Positions 1 through 8,648 of a stretch of 64,000 nt of DNA are shown in pieces. A program made the position numbers and the translations under genes. Source of the DNA: Planktomarina temperata RCA23 (GTDB lineage Bacteria; Pseudomonadota; Alphaproteobacteria; Rhodobacterales; Rhodobacteraceae). The first letter of the stretch is position 1, and every line of letters begins with the position of its first letter. The notes under the pieces were generated by a model. It saw only the letters and a program-made list of their open reading frames with translations, had not been told where the DNA came from and did no database searches. Location: assembly GCF_000738435.1 (NCBI RefSeq), contig NZ_CP003984.1, positions 1,860,001-1,924,000 on the forward strand, in the 5' to 3' direction.

Positions 1-1
1 T

Positions 2-58
2 GAAGAACTCGCCACGAAAAACGCAGGCCGAGTCTTTGAGCAAATGGAATTCGAATAG
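2..58 (+). CDS. 3' end of an unidentified gene (partial)
   Basis: An open frame runs from the window edge to a TAG at 56-58 and reads EELATKNAGRVFEQMEFE. The composition (charged, helical, no rare residues) looks like the C-terminus of a real protein that begins outside the window. It ends 14 bases before the stop of the convergent hemA. A phasin-like or other small helical protein would fit, but 18 residues are too few for any family call. Confidence 0.4.
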   Translation, partial: EELATKNAGRVFEQMEFE

Positions 59-72
59 GTCTAGGCCCTCGC

Positions 73-1293
73 CTACTGCGCAGCCATGGGTTTGCGTGCC
101 AATTCGCATTGTGTCCAAAGATCACTTAGGGCCGCAACCAAAGCGTCGATATCAGCTGGCGAATGCACCGGCGACGGGGTGATACGCAATCGCTCCGTAC
201 CGCGCGGCACTGTGGGATAGTTGATGGGCTGAATGTAAATGCCATAATCCTTCATCAAGATATCGGATATGAACTTACATTTCATGGCATCCCCTACAAT
301 CACGGGGATGATATGGCCAGGGTTTTCCACATGAGGAATGCCGAGCGCATCAAAGCGCGCCCGCACTTCGGCCACCCGCTCAGCATGGGCCTGACGCTCC
401 TTTTGGCTGGCTTTTAAATGTCGCACCGAGGCGGTGGCACCCGCCACAACGGCGGGCGGCAGCGCCGTTGTAAAAATGAAACCACTGGCGAAACTGCGCA
501 GAAAATCACAGAGCTCTGCGGAGGCTGCGACATAGCCACCAACCACACCAAAGGCCTTGCCCAATGTGCCTTCAATGACGGTCACGCGATGCATGAGGCC
601 CTCTTGTTCGGCAATGCCTCCGCCGCGCGGACCATAGAGCCCTACCGCATGCACCTCATCAAGATAGGTCATTGCGTTGTATTTCTCCGCCAGGTCGCAG
701 ATTTCAGCAATGGGAGCAATGTCACCATCCATGGAATAGACGCTTTCAAAAGCAATCAGCTTCGGACGATCCAAAGGCTGCTGTGCCAATTTGGCCTCAA
801 GATCGGCCAAATCATTGTGCTTCCAAATTTGCCGTTCGGCTTTTGAGTGGCGAATACCTTCAATCATCGACGCATGGTTCAAAGCATCAGAGAGCACCAA
901 ACAGTCCGGAATGCGCGCCGCCAAAGTGCCAAGGGCAGCCCAGTTTGACAGATAGCCAGAGGTGAATAACAGCGCGGCGGGTTTGCCGTGTAGATCGGCC
1001 AATTCCTCTTCAAGCTGCACGTGATATTGGGTGGTGCCAGAGATGTTACGCGTTCCACCCGCCCCCGCGCCACAGGCGTCAATCGCGTCATGCATGGCGT
1101 TCAAGACAGTCGGATTCTGCCCCATGCCGAGGTAATCGTTGGAGCACCAAATCGTGACCTTCTGCGCATGTTCTGCTCGCGCCGTCGCATGGGGAAAATT
1201 GCCATTGTGGCGCTCTAGATTGGCGAACACACGATAGTCACCGCTTGTGCGCAGCTTGTCTAAAGAGGCTTTGAAAAACGCGTCATAATTCAT
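73..1293 (-). CDS. hemA: 5-aminolevulinate synthase
   Basis: PLP enzyme that condenses glycine with succinyl-CoA to 5-aminolevulinate, the first step of the C4 route to haem (and bacteriochlorophyll, if made). The 406 residues match the usual length. Visible motifs are DEVHAVG at about 212-218 and the PLP-lysine region GTLGKAFG with K246, close to the known lysine of Rhodobacter ALAS. The ATG at 1293 is preferred because GGAGA lies 7 bases upstream; an upstream in-frame extension has no ribosome-binding site. The start lies one base after the stop of the DUF302 gene, so it is probably cotranscribed with that gene and perhaps with the sox cluster. Confidence 0.95.
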   Translation of the reverse strand: MNYDAFFKASLDKLRTSGDYRVFANLERHNGNFPHATARAEHAQKVTIWCSNDYLGMGQNPTVLNAMHDAIDACGAGAGGTRNISGTTQYHVQLEEELADLHGKPAALLFTSGYLSNWAALGTLAARIPDCLVLSDALNHASMIEGIRHSKAERQIWKHNDLADLEAKLAQQPLDRPKLIAFESVYSMDGDIAPIAEICDLAEKYNAMTYLDEVHAVGLYGPRGGGIAEQEGLMHRVTVIEGTLGKAFGVVGGYVAASAELCDFLRSFASGFIFTTALPPAVVAGATASVRHLKASQKERQAHAERVAEVRARFDALGIPHVENPGHIIPVIVGDAMKCKFISDILMKDYGIYIQPINYPTVPRGTERLRITPSPVHSPADIDALVAALSDLWTQCELARKPMAAQ

Positions 1294-1294
1294 G

Positions 1295-1747
1295 TCAATC
1301 TCCAAGCGCGTCTTGTACCAAAGAGTCGAGCAAAGCTTGAACCTGCTGCATGATACCATCGGGGTATCTGCGATATCCGATCATCACTTCACCCGCTCGG
1401 TCGGCGACGAAAATCGAATAGGGGCAATGGGCCACATTCATCGGATCGGCTTCCATCACCCGGCGCGAGACAACCGCAGAGCAAAACAAAAAGATATCCG
1501 CCGCATCAAAAATCCTAACGTCGCTGCCAAGATCTTGACCCGTCCGCTCCAGCATCTCACCTGTGTGGCTGACGTAATCGATCACCAAACCCGCGTCTAA
1601 AATCGCACTTTCAACGCTGAAGGTCGCGTCCTCGAACGTGCCATCAAAAGCATAGGTTATGGCAGGATTTTGCGCCAAAACGGGCAAGGACAAAGTGAGA
1701 GACAGAATGAGAGAGAGTCCAAACCCTAAACATGTCTTGCGCATCAT
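1295..1747 (-). CDS. Secreted DUF302-like protein
   Basis: A 150-residue protein with a clear Sec signal peptide (hydrophobic [19 protein letters not shown], cut near AQN). The body resembles the DUF302 fold (a helix with [16 protein letters not shown], later [12 protein letters not shown] and [11 protein letters not shown]). Two cysteines are present in the mature part. DUF302 proteins often accompany periplasmic sulfur oxidation, but their biochemical role is not established. Start is ATG 1747, or ATG 1744, which is better spaced from AGGGA. The gene follows the DsrE-like gene by 29 bases and is one base from hemA, indicating cotranscription. Confidence 0.75.
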   Translation of the reverse strand: MMRKTCLGFGLSLILSLTLSLPVLAQNPAITYAFDGTFEDATFSVESAILDAGLVIDYVSHTGEMLERTGQDLGSDVRIFDAADIFLFCSAVVSRRVMEADPMNVAHCPYSIFVADRAGEVMIGYRRYPDGIMQQVQALLDSLVQDALGD

Positions 1748-1776
1748 CTATCCCTGCCTTGTTCTGGGGGGTGTCC

Positions 1777-2223
1777 TTATGGACGCACCAAGGTCCAACC
1801 GTTTTCGTCAAGCGTCATCAGATCCACAACACCGGCTGGAACTGTTTCCGCCATGGCCACAATCGGCGGCGCTTTGCCTTCTTTTTTCGTCATGCCAGCG
1901 ATTGTATTGGAGCACGCCGCAAAGGTCACATTTGGCATCGAGGCACCAAAGCTCTGCAGGCGTTCCAGAACGGGCGAAGTGTCTTCGCGCAGCATGTGCA
2001 GCCCAGCATTGAAAGCCACGACGCGCACTTCAATGGTCTCGCCGAGACCTTCATAATGGCGCACCACATTGGCAGCGACATTCAACACTGTATTCATTTT
2101 CTGCGGGTTATTGTCGCTGATTTGCAGCGCCAGCTTGTGATCGGCCAGCCCATCCTGGGCCATAGCAGCTGCCCCAATCACACAGGACAGCAAGAAAGCT
2201 GAGAGTTTCATAACAAGTCGCAT
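1777..2223 (-). CDS. Periplasmic DsrE/DsrF-like protein
   Basis: A 148-residue protein with a signal peptide (residues 1-22, ending AMA-QD) and a DsrE/TusD-like alpha/beta body. DsrE-family proteins carry persulfide sulfur on a conserved cysteine; here C104, in FAACSNT at the end of a predicted strand, is the candidate. Secreted members of this family are common beside sox genes, which fits a role in handling reduced sulfur in the periplasm (inference). The ATG at 2223 has GGGAG 8 bases upstream. A strong hairpin separates it from soxD upstream, so expression may be lower than that of soxCD or partly independent. Confidence 0.8.
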   Translation of the reverse strand: MRLVMKLSAFLLSCVIGAAAMAQDGLADHKLALQISDNNPQKMNTVLNVAANVVRHYEGLGETIEVRVVAFNAGLHMLREDTSPVLERLQSFGASMPNVTFAACSNTIAGMTKKEGKAPPIVAMAETVPAGVVDLMTLDENGWTLVRP

Positions 2224-2247
2224 CGTAGATCTCCCTGAACAAAAGGG

Positions 2248-2275
2248 GTTTGAGGCAGGCCAGCCCGCCTCAAAC
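2248..2275 (-). terminator. Hairpin between soxD and the DsrE-like gene
   Basis: Perfect 9-bp inverted repeat GTTTGAGGC / GCCTCAAAC around a 10-base loop. In the transcribed (minus) direction it is followed by CCCCTTTTG, a short and interrupted U-tract. It looks like an attenuating terminator or an mRNA 3'-end stabiliser for the sox message. Confidence 0.6.
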
Positions 2276-2296
2276 CGGTGATATCATCGTGCAGTC

Positions 2297-3325
2297 TTAC
2301 TCGAAGGTTTTCAAGTATTCGATAACGGCGGCTTGATCCGCCGCCTTGCGAAGCCCCGCAAAGGACATTTTTGTGCCCTTAAGGTAGGCCTTTGGTTTCG
2401 CCAAAAAGGCTGTCAATTCCGCTTCAGACCAAATTAATCCATCCTGAGCTGCATCGCGCAGCGCGTTGGAGTATTTGAAACCCTCCACAGATCCCGCAGC
2501 CGCGCCCACAACACTGTTGAGAACCGGGCCAGAGCGGTTTTTCGCTTTTTCACCGACCTGATGGCAAGATTTGCATTTCTTGAACACTTTCTCACCGGCA
2601 GCCGCCAGCTCCATATCAATTGCAGGGGCCTCTGGCTCAGGGGCCGCTTCTGGCGCGGCGGAGGCACTGGCCTCAGTGGCGCCCGCATTTGTGTCCAGCT
2701 CAGGCGTCACATCCAAGACCAATGCGCGCATAGTGATCTCAACGCTATCTTTACAATCTGTCATGCAAGGCTCGCCTGACCAAATCGCATATTCTGCCTC
2801 TGCGCGGTCATCTACGATGAAACCATCCGCATTTGGCATTTCGAAATCCATGAAATTCTCATCGGATAATACATAGTCATCCTCGATCAAGTCATTGGAA
2901 TAAAGAATATAAGCCACGATTGCATAGACTTCGTCATCGCTCAATGTGCCGGCGTTGCCGTAGGGCATGGAGCGTCTAATGTAATCATAGGCAGTGGTCA
3001 AATGCGGCCAGTAAGATCCTACGGTTTTCAACGGATCCTCATGATCCAGCGTATCAGCGCCCCCCGCCAATTTTGGCCAATTGTCGATGCCTTCGGCGAA
3101 ATCCCCATGACAGGCCGCACATTTCTCAGCGAAAATCTCTTCGCCATCTAGCGCGTCTCCCGACCCGACAGGCAGACCATCTCCCTTAGCATTGATGTCC
3201 CAATCCCAAGCGGCAATTTCAGCGGGCAAAGCGGCCCGGCCCAGGCCAAGTTTTTCGGCCATAACAGGAGCGGCCAGGCAGGAGGCGGTCAAAGCGATGG
3301 TTAAGGATTTAAGATACTTCGACAT
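2297..3325 (-). CDS. soxD: SoxD, dihaem cytochrome c subunit of sulfane dehydrogenase SoxCD
   Basis: Electron-accepting subunit of SoxCD, which oxidises the SoxY-bound sulfane sulfur and releases six electrons to the respiratory chain. The 342-residue protein has a signal peptide (to about residue 23), a first haem site CAACH at 69-73, an Ala/Pro/Glu-rich linker near 211-238 and a second haem site CKSCH at 251-255 with a possible axial Met320. The ATG at 3325 starts a normal signal peptide and overlaps the end of soxC by 17 bases, indicating translational coupling. An upstream in-frame extension runs through soxC and is not real. Confidence 0.95.
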   Translation of the reverse strand: MSKYLKSLTIALTASCLAAPVMAEKLGLGRAALPAEIAAWDWDINAKGDGLPVGSGDALDGEEIFAEKCAACHGDFAEGIDNWPKLAGGADTLDHEDPLKTVGSYWPHLTTAYDYIRRSMPYGNAGTLSDDEVYAIVAYILYSNDLIEDDYVLSDENFMDFEMPNADGFIVDDRAEAEYAIWSGEPCMTDCKDSVEITMRALVLDVTPELDTNAGATEASASAAPEAAPEPEAPAIDMELAAAGEKVFKKCKSCHQVGEKAKNRSGPVLNSVVGAAAGSVEGFKYSNALRDAAQDGLIWSEAELTAFLAKPKAYLKGTKMSFAGLRKAADQAAVIEYLKTFE

Positions 3326-4577
3326 TTTCTGCCTCCCCGTTTTCACGCACCCACCAAGTTTGAATGCAATTATTGTGATAGATTGAGTTGAGACCGCGCA
3401 CCTCGCGGAGCTGTGCTTTGGTCGGCTGCACATAGCCCGTCTCATCCATGGCCCGCGATTGCAGAAGCATTTCAGAGCCATCCCAATCCACATCCAGATA
3501 AAAGCGGGTGAGCGCCATTTTCTCGCCAGGCTTGGCCAAGCGGGCGGTTTCCCAGGTCTTGCCCCCGTCTCTGGACACATCCACGCGGGTGATGGCACCA
3601 TTTCCAGACCAAGCCAGCCCGGTGATCACCAAAGGCCCTTTGCCATGGGTGATGGGGGCTTGTGGGCTTGGAGAGGTCACAACAGATTTCGCATCCATGG
3701 CCCATGTCCATTTCCGGCTGGTGCCGTCCTCAAGCGTGTCGGTATATTTTGACGTTTCCTCGCGGGATTCTACCGGCTCATTGGTCACCTCAATACGGCG
3801 GATCCATTTGACCCACATATTGCCTTCCCAACCGGGCACAACCAAACGCACCGGATAGCCATGCTCTTTGCGCAGAGCTTCGCCATTGGCCTTGAAGGCC
3901 ACCAGAACATCGTCCAAAGCCTTTTCCATAGGAATAGAGCGCCCGTTCGATGAGGCATCGGCCCCTTCGACAAAGACCCATTTGCCCGCTGTGTCATAGC
4001 CGGCTTCTTGCAAAAGCAGGCGCAGCGGCACACCGGTATATTCCATATTGTGGATCATACCATGGGTAAACTGCGCGCCATTGAGCTGCGCGCCGGCCCA
4101 TTCCATGCCCGTATTGGCCGCGCATTCGCAGAAATACACATGGTTTTCCCGTGGAAAGCGCTCCAAATCTTCATAGGTAAATACCAAAGGCGTATCAACC
4201 AACCCATTGATCATCAAACGGTAATCACTTTTCTTAAGGTCAATCGCGCCAGAGTGATGACGCTCAAAAGCGCAGCCCTGCGGTGTGATCGTGCCATCGA
4301 GTGCATGGATCGGTGTGAAATTGATCGAACTGACCGTATCGGCAGTCAACCACTCCACATTGCGGCGGATAACGTCCCCCTCATATTCAATCGGCAAACC
4401 ATAAGGCGTGGCATCCACACCATCGCCGAAGCTTTGTGCCCAGTCTTGGGACTCGACAATTAAGGGATCTGCAGTTTGCGCCCGCGCTGCGGAAGAGGTC
4501 ACAACCCCTGCCCCAACTGCCGCGGCGCCACTTAAAAACGCCCGGCGGGATGGTTTTTTGACGTCATATGTCGACAT
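3309..4577 (-). CDS. soxC: SoxC, molybdenum subunit of sulfane dehydrogenase
   Basis: Sulfite-oxidase-family molybdoprotein of the periplasmic SoxCD complex. The 422 residues begin with a twin-arginine signal (SRRAFLSG, cleavage near ARAQ), consistent with export after cofactor insertion. CECAANTG around 150-157 matches the molybdopterin-binding cysteine region, with C152 the likely Mo ligand. The C-terminal dimerisation domain (GLAWSGNGAITRVDVS) is complete. ATG 4577 has AAGGA 7 bases upstream, better than the in-frame ATG five codons earlier. It lies 30 bases after soxB. Confidence 0.96.
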   Translation of the reverse strand: MSTYDVKKPSRRAFLSGAAAVGAGVVTSSAARAQTADPLIVESQDWAQSFGDGVDATPYGLPIEYEGDVIRRNVEWLTADTVSSINFTPIHALDGTITPQGCAFERHHSGAIDLKKSDYRLMINGLVDTPLVFTYEDLERFPRENHVYFCECAANTGMEWAGAQLNGAQFTHGMIHNMEYTGVPLRLLLQEAGYDTAGKWVFVEGADASSNGRSIPMEKALDDVLVAFKANGEALRKEHGYPVRLVVPGWEGNMWVKWIRRIEVTNEPVESREETSKYTDTLEDGTSRKWTWAMDAKSVVTSPSPQAPITHGKGPLVITGLAWSGNGAITRVDVSRDGGKTWETARLAKPGEKMALTRFYLDVDWDGSEMLLQSRAMDETGYVQPTKAQLREVRGLNSIYHNNCIQTWWVRENGEAENVEVS

Positions 4578-4607
4578 AGTATTTTCCTTCAATCACACAG
4601 AGCCGCC

Positions 4608-6311
4608 TTAGGCCCCGATAACCTCAACAGAGTTGTTCGGATCCAATGAGATCGTCCCTTGCTTGCGGATATGATTTTCCACCACATCCCAAATTTGCGG
4701 CCCCTCAGTGCCTTCGTTCACACTGGCCCAACCGGCAATTGTGTAGCTTTTCGCAGATTCGATCTTCTCACCCGTTTTCAATAAAGTCATATCGGTGATC
4801 CGTTGACCCTGGGGTTTGTTGATATCGATGCGATAACCAAGGCCGCCAACCCGCACCATATCCCCGCCTTGCTGATAGTAAGGATCCGGGTTGAACAGGT
4901 TGTCGGCCACATCTTCCAAGACCACATGCAGGAATTCACCGGTCATCTCGGTTCGATAAACCTCGCCGTAAGACATTGAAGTTACGTTCCAAATATCTTC
5001 GCGGGTAATATCTTGGCCGGGGAGAATCGATGGACCCCAGCGCACGCCGGGCGACAAGGCAATGTCCGCATCCCGCTCTTCAATCAATGCGTTACAAATG
5101 AGATCATCCCATGTGCCATTGAAATTGCCGCGGCGATAAAGCGTTTGATCCTCTGCTGTGCGGCCAATGACTTCGCGCAGCTCCGTCTCATAAGGAGCGC
5201 GCTGCGCGTCAATGACTTTTGCAACTTCCGCATCTGGCTCAATCACATCTGAGAAGATTGGGATCAGCTTGTGCCGGAAACCCATCATCTGGCCGTTGCG
5301 CACGTCCAGATCCACGCGGCTGACGAATTTTCCGTTAGAGCCGGACGCCACGATGATGGTTTTTTCCACCAATACAGGTTCGGGCAAGGCGTCATGGGTA
5401 TGGCCAGAAAGGATCACATCAATCCCTGTCACAATGCCAGCCATTTGTTTGTCCACATCAAAGCCATTGTGGCTGAGACAGACCACCAGATCGGCCCCAT
5501 TGGCGCGGACCTCATCCACCATCGCTTGCATATTCTCATCGCGGATACCGAAGGCATACTCGGGGAACATCCAGCCGGGATTGGCGATGGGCATATAGGG
5601 GAAGGCCTGACCAATCACGGCAACTTTCACCCCACCGGTTTCAAAGAACTTATAGGGCGGGAACATGTCGGTCGGCTCATCCCATTCGCTGTCAAAAATA
5701 TTCTGGCCCAAAGCCGCGAAAGGCAGCCCTTCAACAATCTCATTGACCCGCTCGCTGCCCAGGGTGAACTCCCAATGGAAGGTCATCGCATCAGGCCGCA
5801 AAGCATTCATAACATTGACCATATCCTGCCCGGCAGTTTTGTGGCAGGTGTAAGAGCCATGCCAAGTATCCCCCCCATCCAGCAGCAAAGCATCGGGACG
5901 CTCGGCGCGGATGTGATTGATGACAGTGGCGACACGATCCAATCCACCAACGCGCCCATAGCCCTTGGCCAGAGAGGAAAAATCATCATACGTCAGCGCA
6001 TAGGCCGAGGCGCTGCCATCATTAATGCCATAGAGCTTGCGGAAATCTGCCCCGGTGACATGCGGCACCTGTCCGCGATTGCCACCGACACCAATATTGA
6101 TCTCAGGTTCACGGAAGAAGATGGGTTTCATCTGAGCGTGAATATCTGTCACATGGATCAAAGAGACATTGCCGAAGGTATCAAATTCGAGCAACTTACT
6201 TTGGGTCAAGGATTGCTGTGCTGCCAGCCGGCCCCAGTTGCCAAAGCCAGATCCACCGTAAAGCGCGGCCGCGGCCATAGTGGTTTGCAAAAAATCACGA
6301 CGAGATATCAT
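4608..6311 (-). CDS. soxB: SoxB, thiosulfohydrolase
   Basis: Dimanganese periplasmic enzyme that hydrolyses the terminal sulfone from SoxY-S-thiosulfonate, releasing sulfate. It belongs to the 5'-nucleotidase-like metallophosphatases. The 567 residues carry an N-terminal RRDFLQTT twin-arginine signal. Metal-site motifs are DIHAQ (56-60), DGGDTWHGS (145-153), LSHNGFD and SGHTHD. ATG 6311 is chosen because GTGAGGA sits just upstream; an in-frame GTG at 6323 overlaps that ribosome-binding site. A perfect 10-bp hairpin lies between soxA and soxB, the largest gap inside soxXYZABCD. Confidence 0.96.
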   Translation of the reverse strand: MISRRDFLQTTMAAAALYGGSGFGNWGRLAAQQSLTQSKLLEFDTFGNVSLIHVTDIHAQMKPIFFREPEINIGVGGNRGQVPHVTGADFRKLYGINDGSASAYALTYDDFSSLAKGYGRVGGLDRVATVINHIRAERPDALLLDGGDTWHGSYTCHKTAGQDMVNVMNALRPDAMTFHWEFTLGSERVNEIVEGLPFAALGQNIFDSEWDEPTDMFPPYKFFETGGVKVAVIGQAFPYMPIANPGWMFPEYAFGIRDENMQAMVDEVRANGADLVVCLSHNGFDVDKQMAGIVTGIDVILSGHTHDALPEPVLVEKTIIVASGSNGKFVSRVDLDVRNGQMMGFRHKLIPIFSDVIEPDAEVAKVIDAQRAPYETELREVIGRTAEDQTLYRRGNFNGTWDDLICNALIEERDADIALSPGVRWGPSILPGQDITREDIWNVTSMSYGEVYRTEMTGEFLHVVLEDVADNLFNPDPYYQQGGDMVRVGGLGYRIDINKPQGQRITDMTLLKTGEKIESAKSYTIAGWASVNEGTEGPQIWDVVENHIRKQGTISLDPNNSVEVIGA

Positions 6312-6367
6312 TTCGGTCCTCACATCCGCGCCACATATGCACGATATTGAATTCGTTTAACTGTAAA

Positions 6368-6400
6368 AGAACCCATGGCCCCTCATAGGACATGGGTTCT
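6368..6400 (-). terminator. Intercistronic hairpin between soxA and soxB
   Basis: Perfect inverted repeat AGAACCCATG / CATGGGTTCT with a 13-base loop. On the transcribed strand it is followed by TTTTACAG. It may terminate part of the transcripts or protect the 3' end of soxXYZA mRNA, giving more SoxXAYZ than SoxBCD. The stem has only moderate GC and the U-tract is short, so termination would be incomplete. Confidence 0.55.
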
Positions 6401-6411
6401 CAAGGTTTATA

Positions 6412-7248
6412 TTAGTTGCGGACCGATGGGGTCTCTACAGATAGACCATTGCCACGCGCTGCGAGATAGAGCTCAAGAGCCTTAAATTCATCGCCACCCA
6501 CCTTAAAGGGTGTCGCGCGAATATTTTCCATACAGCCTTTGAAACGCCCATGCGCAGAGTTCAGCTTAGCATTCTTCAAACGGTATGCTGGAAAGCCGTT
6601 GATTTGACCTTGGCTCAGGTGATCGGCCCGGATCATCACGCCGTAATTGTCTTCATGACAATTTGAGCAGGCCATATCCAATTGACCAACACGCTGGTAA
6701 TAGAGGTCCTTACCCCGCTCAAAGAACGACGCCGCATCACCATCAACCGCAACATTAATCGACATGCCGCGCGATTGCAGCCCGATCAAAGCGGTCACAG
6801 CGGTCATTTGACCACCGGAATACTTCCAAGGCTCCGCACCCATACGGTCAGTGCGGCATTCATTGACCAGATCTTCCATAGTGACCAATTCGCCATTCTC
6901 CACCCGTGGCAGAGTTGGACGCAGGCCCGCAAAATCGGCTACATCTTCGTGACAGCTTGCACAGGCCTTGCCTTCGGACCCTTCAACCTTATCAAACAAA
7001 TCAACGCCTTGATCGACGAAAACGAAGGCCGGATTCTCGAAATCATCCATTTGCAGAACCTGGGTTTCACCCGTTCTAAAGTGCCAACCAGAATAGACCG
7101 TATCGAGGTTTTCAGCAAAGGCCGGCGCATCGGCCCGGGTCTTAATAACTTCCCCGTCTACCGACAATGTCGCGTCATCTTGTGCAGACGCAAAACCAGC
7201 GGACAAAGCGACAATGGCTGCACTCGTTAGTAAAGTCTTGAATTCCAT
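6412..7248 (-). CDS. soxA: SoxA, dihaem cytochrome c of SoxXA
   Basis: Catalytic subunit of SoxXA, which joins thiosulfate to the carrier cysteine of SoxY. The 278-residue secreted protein has a signal peptide cut near ASA-QD, haem motifs CASCH (96-100) and CSNCH (194-198), and the active-site cysteine ligand C239 in FKGCMENIRA, which carries a persulfide in studied SoxA. Both haem sites are intact, so this is a dihaem SoxA. ATG 7248 has GGGAGGA upstream. It follows soxZ by 27 bases. Confidence 0.96.
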   Translation of the reverse strand: MEFKTLLTSAAIVALSAGFASAQDDATLSVDGEVIKTRADAPAFAENLDTVYSGWHFRTGETQVLQMDDFENPAFVFVDQGVDLFDKVEGSEGKACASCHEDVADFAGLRPTLPRVENGELVTMEDLVNECRTDRMGAEPWKYSGGQMTAVTALIGLQSRGMSINVAVDGDAASFFERGKDLYYQRVGQLDMACSNCHEDNYGVMIRADHLSQGQINGFPAYRLKNAKLNSAHGRFKGCMENIRATPFKVGGDEFKALELYLAARGNGLSVETPSVRN

Positions 7249-7275
7249 TTTCAGTCCTCCCTAGACCACAAGATA

Positions 7276-7605
7276 TTAGGCTATTTTTATTTTCTTTGAG
7301 GTCTCATAGACAGAACCATCGTCGTCATACCAAGTGAATTTGAACTCACCGGCTTCAGACACCATGGCATCAAATTGGAAATATGGATTCGTTGAAATCG
7401 CAGGTTCCAAAGTCACATCGATGATATTTTGACCATTAAAGTCGGCTACAAACCGATTGATAATTGAGCGCGGGATGATGTTTCCGTCGCCATCTTTGCG
7501 CACACCGGATTCCATTTTATGGCTGATCAAAGTCTTGATCGTGATCACATCACCTGCTGCGGCCGATTTTGGAACCTTAACGCGCGGTTTTACACCTTTC
7601 GCCAT
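7276..7605 (-). CDS. soxZ: SoxZ, sulfur carrier partner
   Basis: The 109-residue Ig-like protein forms the SoxYZ heterodimer and positions the SoxY carrier arm. It has no signal peptide, as expected, because SoxZ is exported by hitch-hiking with SoxY. The sequence shows typical SoxZ blocks (KVPKSAAAGDVITIKTLISH, HKMESGVRKDGDG, FTWYDDDGSVYE). AAGGAG lies 8 bases before the start. It follows soxY by 25 bases. Confidence 0.96.
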   Translation of the reverse strand: MAKGVKPRVKVPKSAAAGDVITIKTLISHKMESGVRKDGDGNIIPRSIINRFVADFNGQNIIDVTLEPAISTNPYFQFDAMVSEAGEFKFTWYDDDGSVYETSKKIKIA

Positions 7606-7630
7606 CAGTACTTCTCCTTAAATTCTGAGT

Positions 7631-8053
7631 TTAGCCGCCGCAGCCGCCGATTGTTACTTTTACAGTGGCACCCGCTTGGCGGAATGAGCCATCTTCCATT
7701 TTCGCCACAGCAACCACGTCTTGGGTCTTTGCCAAACGAATCCGAGTTGCGCCGGACCGCGCGCCAGCCATTGGACCGAAATTAAATGTGGCGACGGCTG
7801 GCGTCGGGTTGCCCGTTGCCAACAGCATGATGGACACGGCGCCGGGCGCTGTGACCGATACGGGCACAGTGTTGCCGTTTTCGGCGATCTCAGGGGCTGT
7901 CAGCTCAATGCCGCCCTCTGCAACGCTGGCGCCGCCAGTAAAGGCCGCAATTGCATCATCGGTTTTCGATGCAAAGGCGGGCATCCCTGATAAACTCGCA
8001 GCGGCAAATGCGCCGGATCCGAGGGCCAGAATGTTTCGTCTCGTAAATTCCAT
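7631..8053 (-). CDS. soxY: SoxY, thiosulfate-binding carrier protein
   Basis: Covalent carrier of the Sox cycle: all intermediates ride on the cysteine of the C-terminal arm. The 140-residue protein ends in IGGCGG, with the carrier C138 in the canonical place. The N-terminus has TRRNILALGSG, a twin-arginine-type signal with cleavage near AFAS. ATG 8053 is preceded by GGGAG. It lies between soxX and soxZ with short gaps. Confidence 0.97.
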   Translation of the reverse strand: MEFTRRNILALGSGAFAAASLSGMPAFASKTDDAIAAFTGGASVAEGGIELTAPEIAENGNTVPVSVTAPGAVSIMLLATGNPTPAVATFNFGPMAGARSGATRIRLAKTQDVVAVAKMEDGSFRQAGATVKVTIGGCGG

Positions 8054-8082
8054 GTTATGTCTCCCTGATCTTAGTCAGATCT

Positions 8083-8532
8083 TTAGTCTTTAAGGGTCAA
8101 AAGATATGCCACCACATCTTCAACTTGTTGGGCTGTCAGAAGCGATTTGCCATCGAATTTTTTGAGCGGGCGCTCATATCCGCTATCGATGTAGAAAGCT
8201 GGCATAATCGTACCATCGAACATCATCTTGGCGTTGACCACGATCCCGCGCAATTCAGCCGCTTCCCAGCGATCACCAACGCCGGTCAGTGGCGGGCCGA
8301 CTTCCCCGTGAAACTGCTGCTCTGGCATGTCATCATTCGTATGGCAGGCGAGGCAGTTTCCCAATTTGCGATTCATAAAGGTCTTACGACCCGCGGAGGC
8401 ATCTCCAGCCGTTCCGGTCAAAGAGGCCATCACAGAGCCATCCTGAAACGCGACATCACTTGGCGCAGTCTCCGCGACAGCAGTTGTCACACTCAGCACC
8501 GACACTGCGGCAATTGTAAAAATATTTCTCAT
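8083..8532 (-). CDS. soxX: SoxX, monohaem cytochrome c of SoxXA
   Basis: Electron-transfer subunit of SoxXA. The 149 residues have a signal peptide (to about 20, TAVA-ET), one haem motif CLACH at 60-64 and a likely axial Met110 in GTIMPAFY. ATG 8532 has GGGAGGA upstream. It is the first gene of soxXYZABCD; a 116-base gap separates it from soxW and holds an inverted repeat that is a candidate SoxR operator, so a promoter probably lies here. Confidence 0.95.
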   Translation of the reverse strand: MRNIFTIAAVSVLSVTTAVAETAPSDVAFQDGSVMASLTGTAGDASAGRKTFMNRKLGNCLACHTNDDMPEQQFHGEVGPPLTGVGDRWEAAELRGIVVNAKMMFDGTIMPAFYIDSGYERPLKKFDGKSLLTAQQVEDVVAYLLTLKD

Positions 8533-8600
8533 GCGTCCTCCCGAAACACTTTTTTTGTTTGTGTGTACCGTAGTCGACTAACGGGGCATCAATCAACCAC

Positions 8601-8620
8601 AAATTCACTTTAATGAATTT
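8601..8620. promoter_or_regulatory. Candidate SoxR operator in the soxW-soxX gap
   Basis: Perfect inverted repeat AAATTCA / TGAATTT with a 6-base spacer (CTTTAA). It is AT-rich with ATTCA/TGAAT arms, as in ArsR-family operators, and shares these arms with the repeat at 9989-10010. SoxR of Paracoccus is known to act at the soxS-soxV and soxW-soxX intergenic regions; both repeats fall exactly in those two gaps here. No footprint is available. Confidence 0.6.
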
Positions 8621-8648
8621 ATTATTGCCCGACTTGCTTTAAAAAGCC

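Noticed and set aside
5271-6350. Long open frame antisense to soxB
   Set aside because: It is the mirror of a clearly coding, motif-rich gene, has no ribosome-binding site and reads as an unrealistic protein rich in His, Ile and Arg.
7249-7275. Separate promoter in front of soxA
   Set aside because: The 27-base gap holds only a ribosome-binding site; soxA is cotranscribed with soxZ.
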